Source: Dermatemys mawii (lineage: Eukaryota > Chordata > Testudines > Dermatemydidae). From it: a stretch of DNA of 64,000 nt. The translations under genes were made by a program, and so were the position numbers. The first letter of the stretch is position 1, and every line of letters begins with the position of its first letter. The notes under the pieces are model-generated. The model was not told the origin of the DNA and did no database searches. It saw only the letters and a program-made list of their open reading frames with translations. Positions 20,398-58,900 of this stretch are shown here, piece after piece. The stretch lies in NCBI GenBank assembly GCA_007922305.1, contig ML677358.1, forward strand, positions 14,901,564 to 14,965,563, written 5' to 3'.

Positions 20398-23300
20398 TGC
20401 CCTAGGGGGATGGGTGCGGGTGCCTGCACGGGCTTTGAAGCCTGGGTTGCAAGGGGACAGTGCACCCCTGGGAGCCCTCTGCAGGGTTAGTTGCATGGAG
20501 GGGGCAGCAGGTATCTGCAGGCCCTGGGGTGGGGGCAGAGGCTGTGCTTGGGGTTTAAATCACAGGGGTAGCCACTCCAGGGTGGGGGTGAATCTGGGGC
20601 TGTAGGCACATGCAGCAGAACAGGGGTGCAATGAGATGCGGGGAGGGGTGTCGTACTGTGCAAGGGGTGGGTTATGTTTGGGGAAGAATGAACGAGGTGG
20701 CATGTGCCCAGCGTATGGTGCTCGATGGTGCCAGTTAAAGCTGACCATACACCTCGGTGACCCACGTATCTGGTGTATAGGGGTGGGGACAAGGGTAAGT
20801 AGTGGGCAATGTCTGTTAGCAGGAGTTGCACTAAGTATCACCTGTACTGGGGATGCTGTGGAGCAATAAGAAGTGGGGTCAGGGGTGCCAGGCAGGGGCA
20901 AAGTAAACGACCGAATAGAGTCACCACAGGGAAATGCTCGTCAGTGCCACCCACATGTGGGCAAGCTGGAGTCATGAGGGCAGTATGCTCAATACATATT
21001 GCCCGGGGAGGGTGAATAATGTGCAGGGGCTTTCAGAGCACGGATGCTGCTCGTCATCTCTGCAAGCACTGGAAAGTCAGAGTACTGTAAACGAATACTG
21101 ACAGAGAGAGCCCTGGCATTTGACACAACTCAAATGATGAAAGTCTTTCCGGAGGTCTGACATCACCTTAATTTTGAAAGGAATAGCAACCCCCCCGACC
21201 CCCAACCTTTCGTGTCCAAACCAGAAGAGGAGGAAACCGTAATAATGGCAGCAATGGCTCCTCCACTTCAGTTCTGGAGGTGGAATCCTGACCTCAGAGG
21301 GATAGACACTGTAAATGCTTAGACGTATGCTTATCTGTAGGCACTTGGTAGCCCCAGTGACTTCAGTGGGACTGTTCTTGGGTGAACTTGCCTGCCTGGT
21401 CAGAGGAGGGACTGAATGTTCTTGTCTCAAGTATGAAGGAATAACTTGGTGGGTTTTGCTTTTGGCTAAGAACGTGCTCTGCATGGAAGAGCGTGAAACC
21501 CTCTTTCTCCCCTCAGTACTTTTCCAAACCCTCTCTTAGTGGTTCTTTTTGCTGATTGCATGGAAATTGACCACTTGTGCTTCCTGCTACTGTGCAATCT
21601 GTAATCCACAAATGAAGATGTCGAGTCACGATGGGCAGATCTGCCCGGGTTTCAAAAGAGAAGAGCAGCTAGGTGTGCTCTGGAAAAGTTAGAGGGAGGA
21701 ATTGCTGACTGGAGAGCAGTATAACACAACTATGTGGTTTCCTGTATAGAGAACATCACTGATGTGAGCCTCAAATAGCATGTCAGGCTCCTGCTCCACT
21801 AATGGCTTGTTTCTAGATGAGCCGTGCAGAGTAGGTGGTGCGGCTGTTGCTGGGTAATTACAGTCAGATTGCTTTGGTGGAAGAGTTTCTTTTTGATCTC
21901 CAGGCTGTCAATTGCTTTTACGGTACACCAGCAATTCTCTCTCCACTGCCATTTACATTTTCCTGTTCTGAGAGTGAATAGGATACTGCGTGTAAAAATA
22001 TCATCAGTTGTTTTGGTGGCCATGGGTAGAATTTGGAAATGAATCTGTCAGAGAGCTGGGGGGATCGATCTGGATTTGAAATTATGCGAATTGCCTTTTG
22101 GGCAGGACTCCATTTTAGTGGCTTGACTGAAGCTGAGCTAAGCATGAAGGAGACTGCTCATTGCTCTTGTATTGGGCACCTATGTTTTTTCACTCACTTC
22201 ATCCTTTCTAGGTGGAGGAGGTAATTATCTGGGTTAAGGATGGTGGGGGCTGGCAAAAGCCTGCACCTTACCAAAGACTTCACTTTCTCTCTTCAGTTAG
22301 CTTCCCCATGCTGTCCATTCTCTAGGCCTTGCAGAATATCAGTCCACTTTCTTTTCTGTGTAAGCCTCTCCTTCGTTCACCTAGTGCCAGAAGCTTAAAC
22401 GAACGCTTTGGAGGAGAGATTCATCCCGGCCTTCAGTGGCTTTTGGCGAGTCTAAACTATGATGTCTGTTTCAAATAAATGCTTACACCTCTTCTCTAAC
22501 CTCTAGGAGGAGCTGTCCCGCCCCTATCCTGATAACCTGGCTCACACCGCTTTGCAGCAAACCTCCCATCCCCATTGAGAAGCGGGATCGTCCAGCTTTG
22601 CTAGATGCTGCTATGAAGCAATAGCTCTTGCCTTTACCATGGAAACTAGAAGCAGCACTTCTGCAGCATGGGGCTGGCCTTACGTGACTGCCTGTCCTCC
22701 ATTCAAACCCGCCTTCCCCACTGCTTGGTACTTCCTGTAGGCCACTGTGGTGACCCACAAGGCGTGTTTCATGTCAGCTGCTTTGGGGTTAAAGCTTGCT
22801 CAGAAATAAGAACCGTACCGGGAGAGGAGACAGTGTGGAGGAGGGTGGTGAGAGACTTGGGGTTTTTTTTCCTGGAACGCCCCTTATCTGAGGGCGGCTG
22901 TTCTGAATGAGAAGAAACCACTTGGGTCTCTAGGACAGGAGGGGTTGATGTAAACGAACCGCAGGTGAGACCGAAATAGGTGCCCTGCTGACTAAGGAAG
23001 GAGAAAAGTAGCTTGAAGGGCAGCTGGAACCTCAGTGCTAAGGGCGGTGCTACCTCATCATTCTAGTATGTACTTACTTCGACCAGCAGGAGGAGTGTGG
23101 ACTTGACTCTCTAACCACAGAGAGACTGCAATGGGATGAGGCGATTGGCCGATCGCTTGCTGAGAACATTTGGAGAGAGAATGTTTATGGTCCAACATAT
23201 ATTGGGCTAGCAGTAGGCTGGGAGCGGGGAGCCGGGAGGGGAACAGCAGGGATTATACTTTGAAGGTCAGGACTTAATAGCATTGAGCAGGGCTATGTAC

Positions 23301-26201
23301 GAGGAAGCATGTGTGACTTCTGTCCTTGCTATGTTTGGCTCCAGACGGAGCAATGACTCCCTCCGTTCCCTGGTCAACTAAGTTGCCAAACTTCAGAGAA
23401 TAGATTTGAGGCACTGGGGCAGTTACTAAACTGATGTTGCTGCTTGCTGAATTTCTTACAATAAGGGGTCTTAAAGCTTGACATCAAAGATTTCTTTAGC
23501 TAATAGCAGGGGTGGAAGAAGCCATGCTCTGCTGTCCCTGTTTTGTGGTGTTCTTGACATGCAAGCTCTTAGGCTCACTAGGTCAGATTGTTTCTATGCC
23601 TCTCTTCTCCTTCCTTTCCTCTTGCCATAGCCCCCATCCCAAAAAAGCGAATGTGGCATGTTTCCAGAGAACCTTTACTTTCTGTGCTGCAGTGGCTACT
23701 GAGAGCAGCTGGGATGTTCAGAAGGAAAACGAAGAGTTGAAGATGATACAGCATCTGAGGAGGACAGTGGACTTGTCGTAGTGGCAAAGAAATGTTTTGG
23801 GGCAGGGTGACTACCGGGAGCTCAATTGCTGACCATTTAGTGCGAGCTGACCAGTGTTGGAAAGACAGACCCCTGGCTGGGGAGAGGAGGCAGAGATGGA
23901 GCCAGGAGGTTACCTTAGGGGAGAGTACTGAAGAGGAGGAGAGGCCAGGAGCAGAATCCACAGCTGGTGGTAGGCGTCCTGAAGGGAATGCTGGGAAGTG
24001 GCTGGACAGGTAGGAGGGGAGCTGGAAGAGCTCAGTGCCCTGAAAGCCCAGAGGGTTATGCTTGTTGGGAATTCCCTTCCACCCATGTCTCATCTTCCCA
24101 GCAGTGGGGCAGCAAACTGTCCTCCTATCTGGCCTTCCGTGCCCCTGGGTGTTGTATCTGACTCTGTTGCCGTGTCCCTGCTGGCTTTTGTCTGTTCTCC
24201 CTTTTCCCTTTTTTAATTTCCTTTAGAATAATTCCTAGAGATTCCTCGTCAAGTCAGGTGCCTGCCCCAAAGAGCTTCCAATCTAAATAGACAAGTCAGA
24301 GGAGGGTCTGATCACTGCTTTCCAGATAGGGAACCGAGGCTCGGATTTTGGGCAAGTCACATGACTGTTGCAGAGCCAGAAATGTGAACCCAGGACTCCT
24401 GAGTCCCTGTCCAGTGGTGTAACCCCAATACCAGGCATCCATCCTTCTTCCCATCCCTTGTTTTGTGTGTCCTCTCTCCAGGCCTTGCTTTCCGTTTTCT
24501 GTCCTTGCTGCTGCTTTCTATCAATTCCCTCCACTGCCTGCACCTCTCTTTCCCCATTCTGGTCTCTCCCTGTCCCCAATCAGCCCACAAGCTCTAGCAA
24601 AGATTCGAGTACCTGTTGTCTAGGGAAAATGGCTGTTTGCTCTGGGCCCAATCCGGCTCTCATTGCGGTCTCGCAGTTGTTTCACCTGGAGCAGAAGCAG
24701 GCCCCTTGTGCCCAGGGGAGTGACTCAAAGCCTCATGGTTCCACACACTTCCTCGAATGTGTATTGCATGTCTCTGAGGCTGTGATGCTTACTGGTTCTG
24801 CTTGTGGTTTGTTACTTAAAGGTGAATTGTGGCACTCCTGTGGTAGGAATGGAAACCGAGCCTGGATCAGCTAAGCAGTAATTAGAGCCTATTTCTCTCT
24901 TCCAGTCTCCGCAAATTAACGACCAGTTTCCAGCCGGTTGCTAATACTGCCTGTGGGGTTGCTACCATTGCTCACCCCAGCAGCAGACTTGTCTCTTCGT
25001 TTGCCTGATGTTTTGAGCCCAAAGGGAACTGCTGCTCCGAGGCCGCGGCTGGGCCAGCAGCAGGGAAGCTAGATGCTGGGTGGATTTCCAGGCCTTTCCT
25101 CCCAGTTCTCCTGCAAACCTCCAGAAGCTCGGTTCCATTTACAGGCTTTGAACGTTTGCTGTGTCTTAAGATGGTAAACATCCTACTTGGGAGGAATAGT
25201 GCCTAGGCCTGCTGACAGCATGCAGGGTACAAAGACGTCTGGAGACGCTCCAGGCTTAATCTTGGAGTGAAGCATCTAATTGCTCCTTGGCTCGCCTCCA
25301 AGAGAGAGAGAGGCCTTCCTGTAAATGGTAACCTATTGATTCTGTAGGACGCCCCATTGCTAGAGTACTGACAGAGTCGAAAGGCTCCCGAAAGCCCCTC
25401 CATTGTGTACTCTTGTCACATCTTGTCCAGGAAGCAGCTTAAACCCCAGTCTGGCTTCATGGGCCGAGGGGAGGGCAAATGCTGAACCCTAGGTAAAGAT
25501 TCCTGGAGTGGGCCCTGGCAGTGGGGGTTGGGACCTGCTTGTTGTAAACCCGGATCTCAAAATACCAAGATGAAATAGATGAAAGACAGCTGGGAACTCT
25601 GCCGACTGCGCCGGGGGCAGATGTTCACCGGCAGCCAAAGGCACTTAGCAGACTATCTGCATCTCTTCGCTGGGAGTCCTTAGGGTGCCTGTCGGTCCTG
25701 AGCGTACCCACTCCCCGGTGGGTCTGTATTACAGCTACCTGGCACCGGCCTTCCGGAAAGTGACCTGCAAGAAGAGCGCTGGGGCTGTGTGCTGGCAGCT
25801 TGCACGGCCGCTGGGCGCTCTGTGGACCCAGCCTGTTCAGGGGAGTGAGACAAACGGCCGTGTCGCTTGGTGCTCGGTATCTGGGCAGGTCACGAATTGC
25901 AGGTCACACCCCAGGCGGGTGTGTCTAGTTTTGGGAGGAGTGCGGGCCATACACTGACCCCTCCACAGGCCCAGGCTCTCCGGTTGGTCTGGAGGCTCCA
26001 TGCCAAGACTCTGACTGCCCGGGCTGGATGATGGGGTGGCGCCCTATAATAGCCTGCCAGGGAGAGCCTGCTCTGGCAATAGCACCGTGAGCCGGTCTGT
26101 GACAATGGCTGAGCCAAAGAAACCCCAGGCAGGGAGCACAGAGGTGACTCCAGCAGGGAGCATTAAGTTAGCAGCAGTTCCTGATGTGCCTGTTTCCACA
26201 G
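20398..26201 (+). other. SLC36A1: SLC36A1 5' intron (between candidate noncoding exon and first coding exon)
   Basis: It starts just after the gap and ends with TTTCCACAG at 26201. It contains a MIR-like relic near 24.3 kb and no coding exon that I recognise. Further noncoding exons cannot be excluded. Confidence 0.5.
24257..24430 (-). mobile_element. MIR-type SINE relic (reverse)
   Basis: The order 'ccccaaagagcttccaatct', 'agatagggaaccgaggc', 'gggcaagtcacatgac', 'gagccagaaatgtgaaccca' is that of a reversed MIR-type SINE. Confidence 0.6.
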
Positions 26202-26206
26202 CCACG

Positions 26207-50879
<24,673 letters not shown>

Positions 50880-52583
50880 CCCCATTTCCTTCCCCTGCTC
50901 CACCCCAACAATGCCATACAGCCTCTTGGCAGTTCACTGGGTTTTCATCAGGGTCATGGCAGTGACCCTTCCTTCTCTTTAAATGCATTTGGCCAGGTGA
51001 AGTGAGGGTGATGGCAGAACCAGAAAAGACAGGCCCTTGATTCCCTTTCCCTCTCCTCTCAGTGTGTAGTTCCCACTTTAGGGGTCTCCTTGTTTGGGTC
51101 TGGGAGTCCTGCAGAGATGACTTGCGGCTCCTGGTTGGGATGGAGGCCTTTGCTCCACAGGGATCTTCTGGCAGATTAAGGATCTCCAAATCGTTTCTTG
51201 TGCCAACTTTTTTTCAGCACTTTAATTCATGGCAACAGAGCAACTCCAGCCAGCAAGTGACACATTAGAGCCCTCATCCCTAAGAGCCGTAAAACCTGGA
51301 AAATTACAGTGGCAACTAGGGAAAAGAGAGCAGGAAACTGCACAAGGAGAGTGAATCTGTGTGTGCTGCCCTGGCAGGCTGACAGTCACTGCCTGGGCTG
51401 ACCCCCGCTGTATGTAAGCCGGGCCTCGGTGGGTAGAGCGCTCTCTTGCTCGAAGAGCCAAACACATGAGCATTAGAAGGCTTTGTTTATTAGAAGCCAT
51501 GTTACAAACCCATCTGTCTGGGCATCTTTCCGCCCAGATCCCTGCCACACTCCATCTCAGGCTCTGCCCATTCTAGGTAGTGTGGGGTGAGGCAAGTCTG
51601 TGTTTGGGTTTCAGAGAGGCATTGGGGGATTGTACTAAACCCCTGACTTAAGTTTAGCTGTGATTTTCTTTTTCCTTTGTCGACTCTGTATAAGGGAGAT
51701 GGGGTTTATCGAAAGCATTAGGAACCAGGTACCCAGGCTGTGATAGTGTCTGGGGGCTCCAAAGTACTTAACTGCTGAGGCAGTTGTTTTATTCTTGAAA
51801 TAGGAGCCCACTTTCCTTTACACCTTTTCCCCAAAAGTGCATGGGACAGGGATGTCCCCTTGGCGGGACTACTTGAAGCTCACCATGGAGGTGAGCCCCC
51901 AGACACTCAGTCTGCCTACAGGGGATGTCTTGTGTTTACACCCACTGTTGCTATACCACTGCTGGGCAGTGATCTCCCCCTGGGTGTTATAAATCACTGA
52001 TAGCATAAATGCTGAATCATGAAGATGAGAACAGAAGGCACATTATTATAATGAACATGTGTTCCTCTTCTCTTCCTCTGCTGCATCTCCTGCTGGTTCT
52101 CCAGCTAGTTAAGTGGGACTCCCATTACTTAATTGGTCAGAAGAAGCGTTATCCCTTTTACCCATTTGGTTTGATTAGTGAGGGAAGGGAACCGTCTCTC
52201 TCGTGTTCTTTCTTTCATTAATTGCCCTATCTTTGTGTGGGATCTCTACACAGCGCGAAGCTGTTTAAAGCTTTGTCATTGTCATGCTTTGGTAAGACAT
52301 GACATGTCACGACCCTCTCTCTCATTCACGCAGCTTGTGACATTTTGTCAATGACCAAAGGACTAGAGTGAGCCATCTTGGTCATGGGTGCAGAGTTTGA
52401 CTTACACTAACCAGAAGAAAGAGATTTGTAAGAGGAAGGGATCACTCAAGTGTGAATGAAAGCGCTAATGAAGGGAGTGTCGGTAAAGCGACTGCTGGAA
52501 ATCAAATAGCGTCCCAGGGTACCCTTCAGCACCCAGACCCATCCGGGATGACTTAATTAGTTTTTGTAATTTAGCTTTTTGTC

Positions 52584-52604
52584 TTTTTTTTTTTTTTTTT
52601 TTTT
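52584..52604. repeat. Poly-T tract
   Basis: Twenty-one T in a row. Confidence 0.95.
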
Positions 52605-54249
52605 AAAGGCCCTGCCAACATTCCAGCAGGATGGTTTGTTAATCTCATATCTGATAGTAAGCACAGTCTGCAAGTGCACTGGGCTGAATTTATTTATTTA
52701 CTAAGATGAAGCAGGTGGGGCCAATGTCAACGCACCTTGAGATAAAAGCTGGGAAGTCAAACTTGCAGCAGGTGATCAGCAGAGGCTTGTTCCCAAAGCC
52801 CCTGGGCTGTAATATGAATGGTCTGAAGGGAGGGTTGATGCTGGCTCTAAGTCATCCGAAACCTCTGATCTCTTGGACTAATCTAGCAATGGAAAGATCG
52901 GTCTATACAATGGCTGGAGCAGGTCATTGAATTAGAACGGGAGCAGGGTTTGATTTTCCCCTTAGCCACAAAGTGGCTGTCTTAGGTAACTAGCAGTGCC
53001 TAGCCACAAGCTTTTGCAGCCCTAACACAGGCCTGGAAATGAAGTCTGTGCCCTTTTCTTTTTTTAAAGGGTGATTCCAGAACAAGGCAGGCAGGCCCTG
53101 CTGCTCCCATGAATCCCTGCTCCCAAGGGCTTTACTGAAAGGTGTCGATTTATGCTGTGGCAGTACCCAGGGTTGGTTTCAAAAGGTACACTGGTAAATG
53201 GGGTTATTGTGCTTTTGCACTCCCCCAAAAGCTGCTTCTGGCTCCAGGAGCCCTTGGGAAAATGTTTAGGAAGCACTTGTGGACCTACATTTCCTGTGCT
53301 TCTCTCTCTGTGTACATTCCTAACACAGAGGTTTTCATTCAATGGAGAGTTCACGGCCTTCATCCGCTCCTGTTACCCAGGTTGTTTCCTGTAGCAAACA
53401 AATTCTTCACAGAGCATTAAGTTCATATCTCCTTGAAAACAGCCTGACCAGAGCATTGCATGTCGGCACCTCTCCAACCCCTGGCGTGGACCGAGCTGCT
53501 TTTCCACTCTATTTCCTCTCCTTCAGAGCCTCAGTGTGCCCTCCCCAGGGGCATGCCTTTCCTTTAGAGAATCTCTCCCACCTTGTAGATACCCTGCAAT
53601 CTTTGCAGCCCCAATGCAGCCAGCGGATTCTAGGAACGAGCCCCCTCTGGTCCGAGAGCCAGGAATTCTGTGATGGGTTTGCAGTGAACTTGAGGAAATA
53701 GAGGCAAATCTGGCATGCTAGCTTCTTGTTTCTGACCCTGGAGAACAGTGAGGCTTGCAGTTTTTTGAGGTTTTAGACCTTTTTTGCGAGAAGACAAAAT
53801 GCCAGGCTGAGAAGCTATCTGGAGAGGAGCTCCAATTCATAAACTGCACCTCGGTCCCTCCTATCGCACAGAGGCTATGTAAGTAGCCTCTTTCCCTGCA
53901 ATGCAGTCGCAGTATAGAAATTTCATTCAGTTCAGCACAGGGCGCATACGTGGTCGAGACCTCTACACCAGTGAGCCCTGGCCTGGCGTCTTCCTGCAAA
54001 ATTTTCAAGTCAGTCATGTGGTGATGTAGCTTTTTAGCTGCAGGTAGGTGTATCTGATGCTCCTTTATATTTTTACTGCTACTCACATCATCGGGGTGGC
54101 TGTGGCTGCAAAGCAAAACCTGCTCCATCTGCAGCCTTCCTGCTGAAGGTCATAGCCAGCCCAGTGGCCAGTTGAGGGCTTATTACTGTTTACTTGGGTG
54201 ACGCTGGTGAGCTGCCAGTAGATATCTGGCTGAAGTGTCCCTTTAAGAC

Positions 54250-54340
54250 CAAGGACCTGATCCTGATGTCACTTGATTTGGTGTAAATTGCAAGTAACTG
54301 CACTGAGATCAGTGTGAACGAGATCAGGATCAGCAGTCCC
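54250..54340. repeat. Short palindromic repeat
   Basis: CTGATCCTGAT (54257-54267) faces ATCAGGATCAG (54323-54333). This resembles a small inverted-repeat element common in turtle DNA. Confidence 0.4.
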
Positions 54341-55968
54341 CCCTGTTTCATGGAACTGCACTGGGGAATGGAGTTTGCCGTGCACACTACATATGGAAAG
54401 AGTGCAATGGAAAAGATCTTTCCCTATTGACTTATATGGAACTTACTCTGGTGTCTGATTTCATTACCGACCTGCAAATCATCAGGCCTCACCTTTTCTA
54501 CCCAGCGTCATTGCATGCTGGAGTCTCGGGGAACAGTTTCTCTTGGCTTCATGGCTTTGTCTTCTGCTTGGTGGAACATTGGCAGAATTCATAGCCACTG
54601 CCTCCTGTTACTGGCCAGGCTCTCCTTGCCAGCCAGCGTAAGGATTATTACATCTCATGGAACACTACCGTGTGTGTTGCTCCCCCTGCCACTCCCACCC
54701 ATCCACATATGCTGCTCTTGGCCTCTACCCAGTCCTGATCGACTGCTAAGGGGTGTCTCTTCTCCATTACCCCAGGTAGAAGTGGCAGTTCAAGTTAACT
54801 CCAGCACTGCATCAGCCTCCCCTCCCTCGCTCCATGTAAAATGCTAATGATAGAATTCTTGCTAATGTGATGTGTACTGTTGGGGGTGATAACTTATAGT
54901 CTGGGTCCCCTTTCCCCGCCTCTATTTAAAAGCTGTTTCTGTTGTCAGTCCCAAGCTGGTCCGACACCGCACAGCTGGCTCAATGAGTACTCTTGCATAG
55001 AGCACAGCATAGATTAAGTAGAACTTTGCAGAGCACTTCGATAACACAGAATTATTTGCTCTCTGAATGTTAGCAGCTCGCTGCTGGCTCAGATGAGGGG
55101 GAAAAGGGTTTTGTTTGTACTAACGGCCTTGGCCACATGATCATGTTCAGAGGGATATTACAAAAGTGGCCAGATCTACTTTTGGAGCCCCTGATCGTAT
55201 TTAATATGCGTATCATGCTGCACCTCTTCGCTCCCAGTGGGGCTCTAGTTCTGGTGTGGTACCACATCTCCAATCAAGGGAGAGAAAAGGGCATTTCATG
55301 GTAGAGCAGAGGGAAAGAGTGCATGACGTGCTCATGTGCAACGGTAAAGACACCCAGGACAAAATTCCACTTTAGATCTACCCCTGTGTAACAGGAGTAA
55401 TTTCCTTCATAGTCAATGGATTTACCCCTGACAAGAACAGCATTTGGTACCTGGTGTTTAGAATGAATGACTGACCTGGCAGTCCAAGTGGCTGTGAATT
55501 TAGATCCTAATCAGTGCTGGAGTCCTCGCATTTGAGGTGCTTGTAGATTCTTATGATCAGGACAACGTAATTCAATTTTTTTTACTAGCTTAAATGTTGG
55601 GCCTTTCAGCTATATTTAAATGAAAATAAAGGGTGGGGAGCAGGGTGCATTTATCTGGGGTTACACTTATCCATGGAATGACAGAATAATTGCGGAGTGA
55701 AATGTATTTTGACATAAGGGAATCACAGTTGGCATTGGACTGGATGATCAGTGAGACCTACCACTTCACTTCTACGTTGTCAGCAGGTCAGTGACCAGGA
55801 AATATAGCTGTGTAAGTAGCTATATTTACACACTATAGCTAATCTATTGATGTGTGTTTTTTGTGCCAGTGTGTGTATATTGTCAGCGCGCAGTATGTAT
55901 ATCTGCCCGTGAAAGAACCTATTTGTTTTTGGTGCTGTCCCTGGATCATGTATCCTGTTGTTTTATTC

Positions 55969-55974
55969 AATAAA
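55969..55974 (+). terminator. SLC36A1: Candidate polyadenylation signal AATAAA
   Basis: AATAAATAAGG is followed by T-rich sequence within 30 bases. It is the strongest such signal downstream of the SLC36A1 stop before the repeat-poor spacer. Confidence 0.4.
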
Positions 55975-55990
55975 TAAGGTCTATTTTTAT

Positions 55991-58900
55991 TTTATTAAAG
56001 GCTCCCTGATGCAATTTTTATACTAAGAACTTAATTTTTGTTAGATGCTGGAGACATTTTCCCCTTTTGGGTTAAATGTCCATAGTTTCCAACTGTGATC
56101 ATTTATATGTAACAAGCAGGCTGTTCTTAATTATTTAACATGGTTAAATATTGCTTGGCACCCAGTATGTGCAGGGCACTTTATCAATGACCTTAAGCCG
56201 GTGTGGCATGTAAATGATGAAATGCCTGTCGGGTCCAGGATGTAGGTGTCTGGGCCTGTGGGTTAGTGTGCGGGAGGGGTTCTTGTGCCAGAATGGGGTT
56301 CAGGATAAGGAGCTGAGGTTAGGAACTGAGAGGCCGTTATCAGGCCTGTTAAGGATCAGGGGAGCACAGAGTAGTTAGCACTTAGTGATCAGGGTGGAGC
56401 CCAGTTGTACAGATGATTTCCCGTTCCTTCTTCTGTCTTAAGTCGGGGGGGAGCAGGCCAATCAAGACCTCTGGTGTTCCACCACTCAGGACCCATTCTA
56501 GCTAATGCCGTTAAGCTGTTGGGTGGAGCGTTGACCCTATGGACCCTTGTGAGCCCAGTTTGAGACATGGGTCATGACGATGACCCAGGAAGGGAAAAAC
56601 TAAAGAAGGCAGCTGGCAGGGTAAGGGTATGGCAGGTGCAACATAAATAGAACCAGTCAGACTTGTTCATGAGTATCCCAGCTCTGCCAAGGTTGGTTAC
56701 TACTCCCCTAATCAGGAAAGGAGAGGTCGTGATGACTACAAATCTGCATTATGGGAGAAGGGTTTCAAAGTCCCCGTGGGAAATAACTGTCCATCTCCTG
56801 TGTATTTCTAATCGACCTAGACACCTGATGGCCATGAGGCAGCTTTGAAAATCTGTGCCTCCAACTCCTAACTCTCTCTCCTCCCTTCCCTCCCAGCACT
56901 TTCTAATATATTGCTTTTGAGAGAGACCGAAGCCGGCCCTTCTGCAGCGGGCATGCAGACCCTGTAATCCCTCCGTTCCAAGCACTGAATCTAAATGTGT
57001 AGAGACTTCTACGGCATTGGAGAATTCACAGGGCTTCAATTATACTCCCTCAACGGGAGCTAGGTGGGAGTGGATTATTGAACAAGTGAATCATGGTGCT
57101 CCCAAGAGATCCAAATGGGAGCAACAGAAACTTTAAATTTTACTGGGCAGTATGCTGAGCACATACTTAATTAAAATACCCCAGCCTGTTTGCCCTTATG
57201 TGGCATGACCTTCCTTTTTATTTTCTTCCAGGGGACTTGTCTATGCTCAGGAACTGCAAGCAAGGACAAGGACTCTTATTTGACATTGTCAGCATTCAGT
57301 GTTCACAACTAGCTAAGTTGTTTAACACTGTTACAGTAACTCCACAATGTCACGTCCCACTGTAGACAAGCACCCAACCAAAGAGGAGGGAAGTGCAAAG
57401 GGCTGAAGGATAAGCTGCACGCTACACCCAGTGAATTGATTTTGCACTTGTATAGTACTTCCCCTTCCACACACCAATGAACTAGCTCACCAGTTAATTC
57501 GTGTATCCCTATTTTACAGGTGGGGAAACTGAGGCAGGGAGAAATTAAGTGATTTGCTCAAGGTTATGTCAGAAGCTGCAGCAGAGCTGTGAATAGGACT
57601 TGGGTTCCCTGGCTCCTCTTTTTGTATCTGCACCATAAAATGATTTTTCCTCTCTAGTAAATGGCCCAGGTTACTAGTATTCAGTTTTACATTTTCTGTT
57701 TCTCCTGTTATAAGTTCTGACTGTCCCCTCACACTATAACCTACCTGTAAGAACAGTGACTAAAATGATGCCTTAATCCTGCATCTGCATGGAAGATCTG
57801 TCTCTGTCTAGTGTTGGTCAAAATGTTTTCCTGCTGGGACTGCAGGAAATCCAGCTGTGTTCTGTTAGCCTCCTGCATGAGCAACATAATTGCTGCTTAA
57901 ATGCTTGGTACAGAATCTTTACTGGTAGTGCCAGTGTGCAAAGCAGAAGCAAAAGTTTGATCTTCAATTAGCTGGTCCAGCATGCGGCTCCAGTGGTAGG
58001 GACTTATGAATTGGTATTCAGCCTGCACTCTTTGGTGGTTACCCATTTGGAAAGCACAGCACCAAGGCTGGAACTTGGAATTCTCTTCAGATACTGCTGA
58101 ATAATTCATGTTGCTGCTGGATGTTATCAGGGCCATTTGGAAAATCAACTCGAAAGAAATTAGTCTCTGTGTTTGAAAGATGCTTGGCTTCCAAGCATAG
58201 GAAATGATCCATAATGGAAGGTGTGAGCATGGAGAATCCAGGAACAGGATCAAAGTGGCTCCTACCTGGACGTTTAGAGCAGCTCAGGACCTTACTCCAG
58301 GTCTGAGAGCCCATCCTGCCCTAACAACGGCTCCCCCATCAGTGGTCACCTCTGGGGGAAGGGGAAAAGGGGTCGACAAGAATGCAGCCCGGGAACCTGG
58401 CCTACACCAGAGCTCTCCAAAGATACAATTGGCACTTTAGGCACCCAGCTGCCCTTTGTGTCTTTTGCAAATGAATCCACTGTGTGGGTGGCACACATCG
58501 TCTCTCTCTCAGCCTTATTCCCTTCCAGACGGGAGCCGCAAATCCTGAATTTCTTTTAGCACACAGCTGCAGCCCAGCCGTGTACTAATTGGGCCGCGGG
58601 TTGAGAACCAGTCCACTGGTATACAGTATGGCCATTGCTCACACCAGTGGATTTCAATTCCACAGTCCTCCTCTCCCACTAGTTCGCAGGTTGAGCAAGC
58701 GTTTAGTAAAGCAGGTGCGCCCCGAGGCCGAGCCGAGTTCAGACTGACTGCAAACGAATACATCTCACTAGAGCACTTCTAACTGTATCTGAGTTTACTC
58801 ATTTAAGGTCCCTTTCATTTGGAGTGCTGGGTGTCCTCAGGATGCAGTGAAGTCAATCAGTTCAGCTTGCTTCATTCTGTTTGTTACCCCTATGTGCTTT

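Larger units (their letters stand above)
50880..55990 (+). other. SLC36A1: Probable SLC36A1 3' UTR
   Basis: There is no coding signal. A doubled AATAAATAA signal at 55969-55977 is the best distal polyadenylation site; another AATAAA lies at 55625-55630. A long 3' UTR would be in keeping with mammalian SLC36A1, but the end is not proven. It contains a 21-T run at 52584-52604. Confidence 0.4.

Noticed and set aside
19650..20605. Reading frames spanning the N gap
   Set aside because: They consist mostly of unknown residues across 400 N.
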